A DNA stretch of 64,000 nt, taken from contig DAOTVQ010000029.1 of the NCBI GenBank assembly GCA_034436355.1, positions 58,343-122,342 of the forward strand. The letters are read 5' to 3'. This document shows positions 35,131 to 43,633 of the stretch, in pieces (the stretch's first letter is position 1; every line of letters begins with the position of its first letter). Source of the DNA: CP2-2F sp034436355. GTDB taxonomy: Bacteria; Chloroflexota; Anaerolineae; Aggregatilineales; UBA2796. The notes beneath the pieces are model-generated. The model was not told the DNA's origin and made no database searches. It was given only the letters and a program-made list of their open reading frames with translations. The translations under genes were made by a program, and so were the position numbers.

Positions 35131-36033
35131 CTAGTTTGTGCTGAAACGGTTAATGCGAATCTCGCTGTATTCAGCGTAGCTTAACACATAAAAGCTGCGG
35201 GTGCGCCCTTCATACTCACCGTGAATGAAGTCGGTAACGGCATAGCCCTCGTTGTTGACCAAGCCTTCCAGCACGTCGCGGCTGTGGGCGCGCCATGCCG
35301 CTGCCAAGCCTGTATCGCTGTTCAGGAGCGCATCATAATCGGTGGGGATTTCAAACAAGGCGAGCGTGCTGTGCGGCTGCTCAACCTGTTCGGCAGGCAT
35401 GGGCAGGTTTTGTGCGTTCACCCTCGTCGGGTTCAGGATGGTTGCCGTGCCGTCAAGATACTGCTGCAAAGTTAGCCCCGCCCGCCGCCCATGAATGCGC
35501 TGATCAACACGGTTGCTGGTCACCCACCATTCCGCCAGCAGGCGGTCAGACGAATGCAGCTTCACCAACGCCGAATCGGCGCTGCCATAGTAATCACGGT
35601 AGTAGACTTGCCCAATGGCGCCCAGCTTGCGGATGTTCAAATGAGCATTGCGGCTGAGCAGCGGATCAAATGTCCAGGTGATCAGGCGAATGCCTTGCTC
35701 AACGGCAAAGCGGCGCTGTGCCAGCTTCAGATCGTAGCCGACGCCCGTGCCGCGATATTCGGGCTGCACCGCCATCCGCTGCGAGACTAGCTTCAGGTTT
35801 GCCATGGCTGGGCGATCTGATTCAGGAGCTTCTAGACCCAAATAGCTGATGATAAAGCCGATCAACTGCTCGCCGCGCAGGGCGCCCAAGATCGAGCCGC
35901 CGTTGCGCGCTAATGAGATCAGCATGTGCTGGTAGATGACGGTGCTTGGATCGTCCCACACCAAGCGCTGAAGCGCCTCCACAGCCTGCAATTCTTCCAG
36001 AGTCTTCAGTGGACGAATAACATAGTCAGACAT
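35131..36033 (-). CDS. GNAT-family N-acyltransferase, probable amino-acid N-succinyltransferase partner of NSAR
   Basis: The 300-residue protein has an N-terminal GNAT fold: a long first segment, then LKLVSQRMAVQPEYRGTGVGYDLKLAQRR, which contains the acyl-CoA loop (RGTGVG). The C-terminal half is family-specific (COG3375-like). Homologues next to NSAR genes in Geobacillus-type loci transfer succinyl groups to D-amino acids, after which NSAR racemises the product. The 13-bp gap and shared direction support this pairing. The third enzyme, an M20 desuccinylase, is not in the window. ATG 36033 has GAGAGGCACT upstream. Confidence 0.75.
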   Translation of the reverse strand: MSDYVIRPLKTLEELQAVEALQRLVWDDPSTVIYQHMLISLARNGGSILGALRGEQLIGFIISYLGLEAPESDRPAMANLKLVSQRMAVQPEYRGTGVGYDLKLAQRRFAVEQGIRLITWTFDPLLSRNAHLNIRKLGAIGQVYYRDYYGSADSALVKLHSSDRLLAEWWVTSNRVDQRIHGRRAGLTLQQYLDGTATILNPTRVNAQNLPMPAEQVEQPHSTLALFEIPTDYDALLNSDTGLAAAWRAHSRDVLEGLVNNEGYAVTDFIHGEYEGRTRSFYVLSYAEYSEIRINRFSTN

Positions 36034-36056
36034 AGTGCCTCTCAGGATAAGTGTTT

Positions 36057-37007
36057 CTAAGCGATGCGGCGCGGGCGGCGGCGCAGCATGGCACGCAGCA
36101 GTTCCACGCCATAGCGCCTGCCGCGCATATAGGTGAGGATCGTATCTTCAAAGCGGCGCGGCTGCATCTCAAACAAGTCGTAAAGCGTACTCATGGGCGC
36201 CGTGCGGTTGCTGGCAAGCAGATCGAGCCATTGCAGCGTCAGCGGAAAGTAGGGAAACGCTCTGCCTAAAATGCCCGCCACCGCACGCAGCATCCAAGGT
36301 GGCATTGGCACGATCAGGCGTGGCGCTTTGGTCACGCGCATCACCGTGCGAATGATCTCGTTGAAGGTCATCAATTCTGGTCCGCCAATGCTCAGCGTTT
36401 GATCCACCGTGTCCAGATGTTCCATGCTGCGTACCAACGCCTCGACTAAGTCATCAATATAGAGCGGATGCAGCAGCCCTTCACCGCGCCCCGGCTGCAA
36501 GAAAACGAACGGATTAGCCCGCAACAGCTGCGCGATGCCGTTGATGAAAGTATCGCCGCGCCCAAAGACCAAGCCGCTGCGGAAGATGGTATATGCCAAG
36601 CCGCTAGCGCGCACCAGCTCTTCAACCTGCCCTTTGATCCGCAACAGCGTAAAGGCAGACGAAGGCGCCGCACCTAAATGGCTTAGCACCACCAAGCGCC
36701 CAATGCGCGCCGAGCGCCCCGCTGTGATGATGTTTTGTGTGCCTTGCAGGTCTATGCGCTCTAGATCGCGTTTTCTGCCCCACCACTGCGCGCTGGCAAG
36801 GTGAAAGACGGTATGCACGCCGATCATCGCACGGTAAAGGCTCTCGGCGTTATAGAGGCTGCCTTCGACCACTTCTACCGTTTCGCCTAGTGCAGCAGGC
36901 ACTTTCGCGCCGTGTGCCGAAAGCACGCGCACAGGCTCGCTAGCTTGGGCAAGCCGTGCGATCAATGCCTGCCCCACAAAGCCCGTGCCGCCCGTCACCA
37001 AAATCAT
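36057..37007 (-). CDS. NAD(P)-dependent epimerase / short-chain atypical dehydrogenase (NDUFA9-like)
   Basis: The protein of about 316 residues begins MILVTGGTGFVGQALIARL, the Rossmann glycine motif of atypical SDRs. It then has FHLASAQWW and a HPLYIDDLVEAL segment typical of the complex I NDUFA9-like group; the canonical YxxxK pair is replaced by RIKGQVEELVRASGL. ATG 37007 gives the standard N-terminus, while ATG 37046 would add 13 residues and has AGGT upstream. It precedes the GNAT gene by 23 bp on the same strand. The substrate is unknown and may be unrelated to the NSAR step. Confidence 0.8.
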   Translation of the reverse strand: MILVTGGTGFVGQALIARLAQASEPVRVLSAHGAKVPAALGETVEVVEGSLYNAESLYRAMIGVHTVFHLASAQWWGRKRDLERIDLQGTQNIITAGRSARIGRLVVLSHLGAAPSSAFTLLRIKGQVEELVRASGLAYTIFRSGLVFGRGDTFINGIAQLLRANPFVFLQPGRGEGLLHPLYIDDLVEALVRSMEHLDTVDQTLSIGGPELMTFNEIIRTVMRVTKAPRLIVPMPPWMLRAVAGILGRAFPYFPLTLQWLDLLASNRTAPMSTLYDLFEMQPRRFEDTILTYMRGRRYGVELLRAMLRRRPRRIA

Positions 37008-37169
37008 TCGCTCATCCACACCAATGCCGCGTGTTAGGCTATCCATTATACCTGATTGCAGCCCGTTCGGCGCGGGTGAGATCAGCACAGTTGCAGAGCC
37101 GCCCTGACTGCGCTACGATTGAACTTCACCTTGCCTGATCGGTCGTCCAGCACAAAAGGATGTTTGCCT

Positions 37170-37700
37170 ATGTCCACGCCGCCACACTTGCCGCGCCATG
37201 CCCTGCTCTCTTGGGCAGATGTTGATCGGTTGATTGATATTCTTGTGCCGCAGATTCGCAACATCGGCTATTTCGATGCCATGCTGATCATTACGCGTGG
37301 CGGCATCATTCCCGGCGGCTTGCTCAGCGAGGCGTTGGATATCAGCTACACCCTCATCGCAGCGGTCAGCTTTCAGGGCAACCTAGAGCCACGCGCACAG
37401 CTTGCCGCCATGCCGACCTTTCTACAATTCCCTGAGGATGAGCTGCTCGCTGGGCGGCGCACCCTGATCGTGGATGATGTGTGGGGCAGCGGGCGCACCA
37501 GCACAGCCGTTAAAAATCGCTGCCTTGCCGCCGGCGCAACGCCGTTCTCTTGCGTGCTGCATTTTAACCCGTACCGTTCGCTGTTTAGCCGCGCCGAACC
37601 TGATTTCTATGCCGCCGTTGCTGACGCGCACGTCATCTATCCTTGGGAAGTGGATCGCGGCACGGATCGCATTCCACTGGGTTCCCCAGAAGATAACTGA
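37170..37700 (+). CDS. Type I phosphoribosyltransferase domain protein
   Basis: The 176-residue protein has the PRPP-binding signature TLIVDDVWGSGRTS at about 98-111 and an early loop ITRGGIIPGGLLSE. This is the xanthine/hypoxanthine-guanine PRT-like layout. It could salvage a purine or bind PRPP in regulation. ATG 37170 follows AAAGGATG, and a CTG/TTG-type start upstream has no support. The radical SAM gene starts eight bases after the stop, and then a methyltransferase overlaps it, so the three appear to form one operon. A dedicated purine substrate cannot be predicted. Confidence 0.85.
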   Translation: MSTPPHLPRHALLSWADVDRLIDILVPQIRNIGYFDAMLIITRGGIIPGGLLSEALDISYTLIAAVSFQGNLEPRAQLAAMPTFLQFPEDELLAGRRTLIVDDVWGSGRTSTAVKNRCLAAGATPFSCVLHFNPYRSLFSRAEPDFYAAVADAHVIYPWEVDRGTDRIPLGSPEDN

Positions 37701-37708
37701 GCGCCCTC

Positions 37709-38728
37709 ATGCTTGATCTGCGCCCGCTGCTCAATTTGCGTTCGGATCGGCTCTATGGGCTGCCGCTGCTGGTGCTATACCTGACCGATGGCTGCAACAG
37801 CCGCTGCCTCACCTGCGATATTTGGCGGGCGCCACGCCGCAACATGCCGCTGGGGCTGGCGCTGCGCCTAGCAGCCGAATCCGCAGGGCTTGGCGTGCGG
37901 CATGTCCTCTTCAGCGGCGGCGAGGCGATGCAACATCCGCACTGGGCAGAGATTGCCACAACCTTTCGGGCGAGCGGCGTGAAGGTCAGCTTGCTGACCA
38001 ATGGCATTTTGCTCAAAAAACAGGCAGAGCAGGTCATCCAGACGGTTGATCAACTCACGCTCAGCTTGGATGCTGCCACACCTGACCTGTACGCGCATAT
38101 TCGCGGTGTGGATGCACTGCCGCTCATCCTTGAAGGCATGGCGCACATCGCACCGCACCTGCCGATCACCACGCGCACAACGGTGCAGCGTGCCAACTTT
38201 CGCCACCTCTCGGCAATTATTCAGGTGGCAAAGGCGCACGGCGCACGCAAAGTCAGCTTCTTGGCAGTGGATACGGCAAATTCCGAAGCGTTCGGCGTCC
38301 GTCCGTCGGAGTCTATTCAGAGTCCTGCCCTCAGTGCCGATGATCTGCCCGAATTTGCCGCCGTGCTGGACGCCCTAGAGCGCGACCATGCCGCCGATTT
38401 CGCCAGTGGGCTGATCGCTGAATCGCCGCAGAAACTGCGCCGCCTACACACCTTCTTTGCTGCCGCACACGGCTTGGCAACCTTTCAAGCGCCGCCTTGC
38501 AACGCGCCTCATCTCTCAGTGGTGGTGGAAGTAGACGGCAGGCTGCGCCCCTGCTACTTCTTGCCGACAGGCGGCAGCGTGGCTAATCAGGGCTTGGCAG
38601 ATGCCCTAAACAGCTCGGCATTACGCGATCTGCGGCGTGCCTACCGCACGGGCGAACGCGCCGAATGCCTGCGCTGTGTCTGTCCGCTGCATCGCGGCGC
38701 AAAGGCACTGCTGCGCGACCTGCTATGA
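37709..38728 (+). CDS. Radical SAM protein with SPASM-like C-terminal cysteines
   Basis: The 339-residue protein has CNSRCLTC at C29, C33 and C36, which would bind the radical SAM [4Fe-4S] cluster. SGGEAMQHP fits the SAM-binding GGE motif. The C-terminal part has extra cysteines (PPCNAP, RPCYF, ECLRCVCPLHRG), as in SPASM/twitch proteins that carry auxiliary clusters and often modify peptides or small molecules. The next gene, a methyltransferase, overlaps by four bases. No precursor-peptide gene is evident. The product could modify a nucleoside, a lipid or a peptide. Confidence 0.88.
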   Translation: MLDLRPLLNLRSDRLYGLPLLVLYLTDGCNSRCLTCDIWRAPRRNMPLGLALRLAAESAGLGVRHVLFSGGEAMQHPHWAEIATTFRASGVKVSLLTNGILLKKQAEQVIQTVDQLTLSLDAATPDLYAHIRGVDALPLILEGMAHIAPHLPITTRTTVQRANFRHLSAIIQVAKAHGARKVSFLAVDTANSEAFGVRPSESIQSPALSADDLPEFAAVLDALERDHAADFASGLIAESPQKLRRLHTFFAAAHGLATFQAPPCNAPHLSVVVEVDGRLRPCYFLPTGGSVANQGLADALNSSALRDLRRAYRTGERAECLRCVCPLHRGAKALLRDLL

Positions 38729-39531
38729 ACTTGCCTGAGAGCGGTGCTGCCTTTGATCGCGTTGCCGCCACGTACGACGCCGATTCCACCAATGTGCCGC
38801 TAAGCCGCTGGCTGCGCGCCCAACTTTGGGAACGCCTTGCCGCACTTTTTCCGCCCGATTCTTACCTGCTGGAGCTAGGCTGTGGCACAGGCGAGGATGC
38901 TGTGTGGCTGGCGCAGCGCGGCGTGCGCGTGCTTACCACAGATATTAGCCCGCAGATGTTAGCGCTCACAGCGCAGAAGGCAGCCCAGCACGGCGTCGCG
39001 CACCTGATCGAAACGCGCCCGCTGGATTTTGCCCACGCCGAATCATGGACGCTGCCCGCCAATGCCTTCGATGGCGTTTACAGCAACTACGGCGCGCTGA
39101 ACTGCACCAAGGATTGGGCAGTGCTAGGCAACGTGCTGGCGTGTGCCATCCGTCTGGATGGTTATGCCGCCTTCAGCGTGATTGGGCGCTTTAGCCTATG
39201 GGAAACGCTCTGGCACGCAGCACACGCCAAGTTCCGCACGGCGGCGCGGCGCTGGCGCGGCGAGTCCACCGCACAGATCGGCGGTGTGGCTTTCCCAATC
39301 TACTATCCAACGGCACGCCAATTCCGTAAGGCGTTCGGTGCAGCATGGCGTTTGCAAACCTTGCATGGCTGGGGCGTTTTTTTGCCGCCGAGCGATGTCT
39401 ACCGCGCCCTTGAGCGCCGCCCACGCCTGATGCACCTGCTGTGTGCCTTAGAGCGCCGCTTTGCACACTTACCCATCAGCGCTTACCTCGCCGATCACTT
39501 TTGGCTCGCCCTACGGCGCACAGGTGGATAG
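38725..39531 (+). CDS. Class I SAM-dependent methyltransferase
   Basis: The 268-residue protein has the SAM motif YLLELGCGTGEDAVWLAQRG at about 47-66, followed by an acidic motif LTTDISPQM and VYSNYGALNC, typical of UbiE/Methyltransf_11-like enzymes. The start overlaps the radical SAM stop (ATGA), so translation is coupled. The last 21 bases overlap the convergent M23 peptidase gene. The substrate is unknown but is likely shared with the radical SAM enzyme. Confidence 0.9.
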   Translation: MNLPESGAAFDRVAATYDADSTNVPLSRWLRAQLWERLAALFPPDSYLLELGCGTGEDAVWLAQRGVRVLTTDISPQMLALTAQKAAQHGVAHLIETRPLDFAHAESWTLPANAFDGVYSNYGALNCTKDWAVLGNVLACAIRLDGYAAFSVIGRFSLWETLWHAAHAKFRTAARRWRGESTAQIGGVAFPIYYPTARQFRKAFGAAWRLQTLHGWGVFLPPSDVYRALERRPRLMHLLCALERRFAHLPISAYLADHFWLALRRTGG

Positions 39532-41136
39532 CTCTGCCAACTGCAAGCCATCCACGATAGCTGTCGAGAGATAGCCGGCGGAGAACTGCACCAGTTCGTT
39601 GGGCAGCACAGTCAGCAGGCGCGCCGAAGGCTGATGCTGCCGCCCACCGGCATACAGCGAGGCAATCCCACGCAATGCGCCATCCGTGGCGCGGTAGGCA
39701 AGCAGCGCACCATCAGCAGTCAGCGCGTAGAGCAAGCAGCCCTCCCCCACTGCCAACAAGGGCGGCTGTGTTGGTAACGAAGGTAGGCGCACCATCCAGC
39801 GCAAGCCGCCGCCCGCCGAATAAGCATAGAGCATCTGCCCATAGCCGGGATAGATGTATAGGTTACCCAAGGGATCGGCTGCCGCCTGTGCCGCACGCCC
39901 AAGCGCAATGCCCGTATCCAATAATGGCGTTAAGACGGCATCCGCGCTGAGCAAGTTCACCTGTGAACCGACCGTGAGCAGGAAGCCACCGCCCTGCACA
40001 GGCAAGGGCGCAATCGGCGAGGGCGCACGCGCCGCATAGAGTAGGTGTCCATCGCTGCCCAGCACCACGATTTCATAGGCGCCGTCATTTTCAACGGCTG
40101 CCGCCAGCAGCGCGCCGCTGATCGCGTAGCGCTCCACACGCCGCCCGAGCGGTTCGCTCTGCCAGCGCACGCGCCCATCCGCCTCATAGGCAACGGCACG
40201 GTTTTGGTCATCCAAAAAGAGGATGGTTTCACCCACGCGCAGCGGCGGCGTTCGCAAGGTGCGGTCTGCGCGCCAGGCGCCAACAAAACGTGCGCCCTCA
40301 AAAACAAAGACCTGCCCTGCAACCGTTGCGCCCAAAAGGCGCCCGTCGGGCAGCGGTGCAATGCCGTTCAAGCCCTCCACGCGCAGCGCCCACAGGGGCG
40401 TGGTCAGCGCGCCGCCATTGGTGGCAAGCCTGCGCCCTTCCAACTGAAAGCGCGTGGCATACACGGCGCTGCCATCTGCTAACCAAAGTGGCGGCGCCGC
40501 AGGCAGGCTGCCGGCAGTCACGATGGCGCGGAAAGCAGGGCTTAGCCGCAGCCGCCACTGCTCAGTGAACTCGATAGGGTGCAGCCAGCCGCCTTCTAAG
40601 GGATCCGTGTTCCAGTAACCGGGTCCGCCTGTGCTGGCGCGCATTCGGCGGATTTCATAGTGCAGGTGTGGTGCGCTGTTGCGCGGATTGCCAATCGTGC
40701 CGATGATGTCGCCACGCAGCACGCACTGCCCCACACGTGGGAAAATATACGGCTCACGCGGCTCCATATGCCCATACAGCGAGAAGACGATGCTGCGGTC
40801 GGGCAAGGTGTGTTCAATGATGACCACGCCCTTTTCGGTATCCCACCCTTCGGGATCGCTAAAGGTGATCCTGCCACGCGCAGCCGCACGGACTGGCTCA
40901 CCCGCCCGCTCAAACGCCATATCCACGCCGCTGTGATAGCCGTTAAAGCCAGCGCGATACATGCCGAAATCGTCATGTTCGAGGCTGATGCCGTCAATAG
41001 GATAATCAAAGCCATCTACAATGCCGCAGTCAGCATCGGCTTGGGCAGCAGCCTTCAGCACAGGCAGGGCAAGGGCAATTGTGAGGAAAACAATCAAGGC
41101 GCGGCAGACCGCAAAACGGGCAGGCATACACAACAT
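39511..41136 (-). CDS. Secreted M23 (LytM) peptidase fused to a beta-propeller
   Basis: The 541-residue protein has a signal peptide (about 1-32). The LytM metallopeptidase domain (about 40-190) has the full zinc site: H68-x3-D72 in YHSGVD and H157-L-H159. It probably cleaves peptide bonds of peptidoglycan. After residue 200 the protein is a series of blades such as LWALRVEGLNGIAPLPDGRLLGATV, a PQQ/YWTD-like beta-propeller likely used for binding. The fusion is not common. ATG 41136 fits AGGATGG four bases upstream. The 3' end overlaps the methyltransferase gene by 21 bases. Confidence 0.88.
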   Translation of the reverse strand: MLCMPARFAVCRALIVFLTIALALPVLKAAAQADADCGIVDGFDYPIDGISLEHDDFGMYRAGFNGYHSGVDMAFERAGEPVRAAARGRITFSDPEGWDTEKGVVIIEHTLPDRSIVFSLYGHMEPREPYIFPRVGQCVLRGDIIGTIGNPRNSAPHLHYEIRRMRASTGGPGYWNTDPLEGGWLHPIEFTEQWRLRLSPAFRAIVTAGSLPAAPPLWLADGSAVYATRFQLEGRRLATNGGALTTPLWALRVEGLNGIAPLPDGRLLGATVAGQVFVFEGARFVGAWRADRTLRTPPLRVGETILFLDDQNRAVAYEADGRVRWQSEPLGRRVERYAISGALLAAAVENDGAYEIVVLGSDGHLLYAARAPSPIAPLPVQGGGFLLTVGSQVNLLSADAVLTPLLDTGIALGRAAQAAADPLGNLYIYPGYGQMLYAYSAGGGLRWMVRLPSLPTQPPLLAVGEGCLLYALTADGALLAYRATDGALRGIASLYAGGRQHQPSARLLTVLPNELVQFSAGYLSTAIVDGLQLAELSTCAP

Positions 41137-41206
41137 TCCATCCTAGCAGGTCGGTTGGCTGCTGTTTTACCCAATGCAGCGCGCACAAGCAAGGGCAGAA
41201 TGGAAA

Positions 41207-41226
41207 AGGGCGCACCGAAATGCGCC
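41207..41226 (-). terminator. Terminator after ilvE
   Basis: Read on the minus strand, GGGCGCA pairs with TGCGCCC over a six-base loop and is followed by TTTT. It lies 39 bases beyond the ilvE stop codon. Confidence 0.65.
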
Positions 41227-41264
41227 CAAATTGCCGTGAGATGTATGGCGCATGGGTAGCGTTG

Positions 41265-42209
41265 TTAGTCGGCGCTGATTGCCTCGCGGGCGTAGACGGG
41301 ATAGAGCCAATCGGCATACTGCGGCACTTTCCCGCGCACCACATCAAAGAAAAGCTGGCGCAGGGCGCGCACCAACTCGCCCATTTTGCCCGTGCCAACC
41401 GGGCGGTGATCGACATAGGAAACTGCGGCGATCTGCACGCCAGTGCCACACAGAAAGACCTCATCCGCCACGTAGAGTTCGCTGCGGTCAATCTCGCGTT
41501 CTACAACTTCCATGCCCAACTGCTCTGTGATGAGCGTGAACAGGCTGCGGCGCACGATGCCCTCTAGGATGTTGGCATAGACAGGCGGCGTGATGACCTT
41601 GCCGCCGCGCACCATGAACAAATTAGCGGCACTTGCCTCTGAAACATGCCCATCCTGGTTCAGCACCAGCGCCTCATCATGCCCGTTGAGCATGACTTCG
41701 GTCTTGATCAGGGCGGAATTGGCATAGGCGCCGCTGATCTTGCCGCGCACAGGGATCGCGGTGTCATCCACGCGCCGCCAGGTAGAGGTGCCCAGTTTCA
41801 AGCCTTCCTCATGCTCAAGGTAGCTGCCGAACGGAATAGCGAAAATGGTCAGATCGCTCTCAAGATCGTGCAGGCGGACGCCGATGCCCTCGTGCGATTT
41901 GTACACCAATGGGCGGATGTAGGTATCTTGGTGGTACTCTTCGTGGCGCAGCAAATCCACCAGAATGGCGCGCAACTGCTCTGGTGTGTAAGGAACATCC
42001 ATCAGCAACAACTCAGCGGATTGCTTCAGACGCACGAAGTGATCAAGCGGACGGAACAGGTAGAGTTCGGCTTTATCGGCATTCCAATAGGCGCGCATTC
42101 CACCGAAGACAGCCGTGCCATAGTTGAGCGCGTGCGTCATCACGCTGACTTTTGCCTGCTCAATCGGCACGATTTTCCCCTGAAAGAAGGCAAAACGTGG
42201 GCTGCTCAT
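41265..42209 (-). CDS. ilvE: Branched-chain amino acid aminotransferase (PLP fold type IV)
   Basis: The 314-residue protein transfers amino groups between glutamate and the 2-oxo acids of valine, leucine and isoleucine. K157 in RGKISGAYANS is the predicted PLP lysine, near the position of K159 in E. coli IlvE. HALNYGTAVFGGMRAY at the N-terminus and DGHVSEASAANLF later are typical. ATG 42209 has AAGGAGTAACTC upstream. It is a single-gene unit. Confidence 0.95.
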   Translation of the reverse strand: MSSPRFAFFQGKIVPIEQAKVSVMTHALNYGTAVFGGMRAYWNADKAELYLFRPLDHFVRLKQSAELLLMDVPYTPEQLRAILVDLLRHEEYHQDTYIRPLVYKSHEGIGVRLHDLESDLTIFAIPFGSYLEHEEGLKLGTSTWRRVDDTAIPVRGKISGAYANSALIKTEVMLNGHDEALVLNQDGHVSEASAANLFMVRGGKVITPPVYANILEGIVRRSLFTLITEQLGMEVVEREIDRSELYVADEVFLCGTGVQIAAVSYVDHRPVGTGKMGELVRALRQLFFDVVRGKVPQYADWLYPVYAREAISAD

Positions 42210-42308
42210 GAGTTACTCCTTGTTGCAAAATGCCTTACAACGTCTATAGCTTGATTGTAGATCACTTCGAGATAAATAGCGAGTAGGTGGCTTGAACATA
42301 AAACACAA

Positions 42309-42336
42309 CGTCCGCCTTGAAACGCTCAGGCGGACG
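42309..42336 (-). terminator. Terminator of the bc-complex operon
   Basis: Read on the minus strand, CGTCCGCCT pairs with AGGCGGACG over a ten-base loop, and TTGTGTTTT follows. It lies 25 bases after the cytochrome c stop. Confidence 0.7.
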
Positions 42337-42361
42337 CTGCACTGTGGGCGGGTAAACGCGC

Positions 42362-43543
42362 TTAGCGGTAAGTGCTAAGGTAAGCGATGACGTCCTTCAG
42401 GTCTTGCAAATCCATCTGATCGGCGTAGTTCGCGGGCATCTGAACTGCCTCGCCGCCTGGCACGATGTAGCGGCTGGGATATAGGATCGACTCGGCGAGA
42501 TACTGCTCAGCGGTGTAGCCCGCGAACTGATCCAACCGAAGGCGGATGTTCTCAACACGGGTGTAAGTGCCTGCCGTTGGCGCAAAGTTATAGGCAGCGC
42601 CGCCGGGCGCGCTGTGGCAAGCGGCACAGCCCAGTGCAGCATATTTCTGCTGGCCGGCTGCCGCATCACCGCCGCTTAGGTCAAGCACCATCACATCCAC
42701 ACCGGCGCCCAAGACCTCCTTATCGGCATCTACCGTGCCTTCGCCGGCAATCTTGAAGCCTTGCCGAATATCGTTCGGCGTCAGCTTGATTGCCTCTTCA
42801 CGGTAGTTCATGAGGTAGGCGACGAGGTTCTCAATCTCATCTGGGCGCAGCGGACCGCCAGCATCTTGTCCCCATGCTTGCATGATGTTGCCATTCCAAA
42901 GCTGCCCGCTGGTCGGGCGCCCGGCGATTAGCGTGGAGCGCAGATATGCCTCTAAGCCGCCCGTCCATGAAAGTTCTTTCAGGCGCGGCTCACGGTTCAG
43001 TTCCCAGCCCTGAGCGCGCAGTTCTTCAACCTTTGCCTCCTGCTCGGCGATGCGCGGCAGCAGTTCGTCAATCTTCTGCGGCGTGGCGGGGTCAAACAGG
43101 CGAATGCGCGTATCCAGCTCGTCAAGCTGCAATTGCAGGCGTTGGCGCTCTTCCGAGCCTTCAGCCGCAGCATCACGGCGTGCGATCAGCTCGACGCGCT
43201 CGGCAATATCTGCCTGATAGGTGTCTATGGCGCGCACAAGGCGATCACGTTCGGCGCGCAGCGCACGCAGTTCATCGTTGGCAACCTTGCCCGGGTTCTC
43301 ATCTAGAAAGAGCATCGGGTTTTTCAGGGCAGGGGCATAGCCGGATAAGCCCAAGCCATCTTCGGCATGGCAGCTATAGCAGTTGTTCAGGTAAATTTCT
43401 GCGCCGCGCTCTACGGAACGCCCTTCCCACTGCTGGGTGAAGACTTCCATGCGTGCTGGCTCATTGATGACGACCCAACCGACGAGCAGCATGATGCCAA
43501 CAAAGGAGGCAATGCCCAGCACAATTTTATTTTGAATGTTCAT
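42362..43543 (-). CDS. Two-heme membrane cytochrome c of the bc complex, with a coiled-coil insertion
   Basis: The 393-residue protein has an N-terminal anchor helix (about 6-27) and two heme motifs, CYSCH at 55-59 and CAACH at 306-310. Likely axial methionines are in NIMQAWG (about 221) and VQMP (369). Between the first heme motif and its methionine lies a highly charged helical stretch, about 88-178, that looks like a coiled-coil insertion. The protein would accept electrons from the Rieske protein of the operon. It is the third gene after Rieske and cytochrome b. The insertion is not part of ordinary class I cytochromes c. Confidence 0.9.
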   Translation of the reverse strand: MNIQNKIVLGIASFVGIMLLVGWVVINEPARMEVFTQQWEGRSVERGAEIYLNNCYSCHAEDGLGLSGYAPALKNPMLFLDENPGKVANDELRALRAERDRLVRAIDTYQADIAERVELIARRDAAAEGSEERQRLQLQLDELDTRIRLFDPATPQKIDELLPRIAEQEAKVEELRAQGWELNREPRLKELSWTGGLEAYLRSTLIAGRPTSGQLWNGNIMQAWGQDAGGPLRPDEIENLVAYLMNYREEAIKLTPNDIRQGFKIAGEGTVDADKEVLGAGVDVMVLDLSGGDAAAGQQKYAALGCAACHSAPGGAAYNFAPTAGTYTRVENIRLRLDQFAGYTAEQYLAESILYPSRYIVPGGEAVQMPANYADQMDLQDLKDVIAYLSTYR

Positions 43544-43633
43544 TTGACGTTTGTGTCCTCAGCATTCACAGGGCTGATGTGCTATGCGGCAGAGGCGCGT
43601 CTGTGTGCGCACCTCGTGCCGTCTTGGTTAGGC

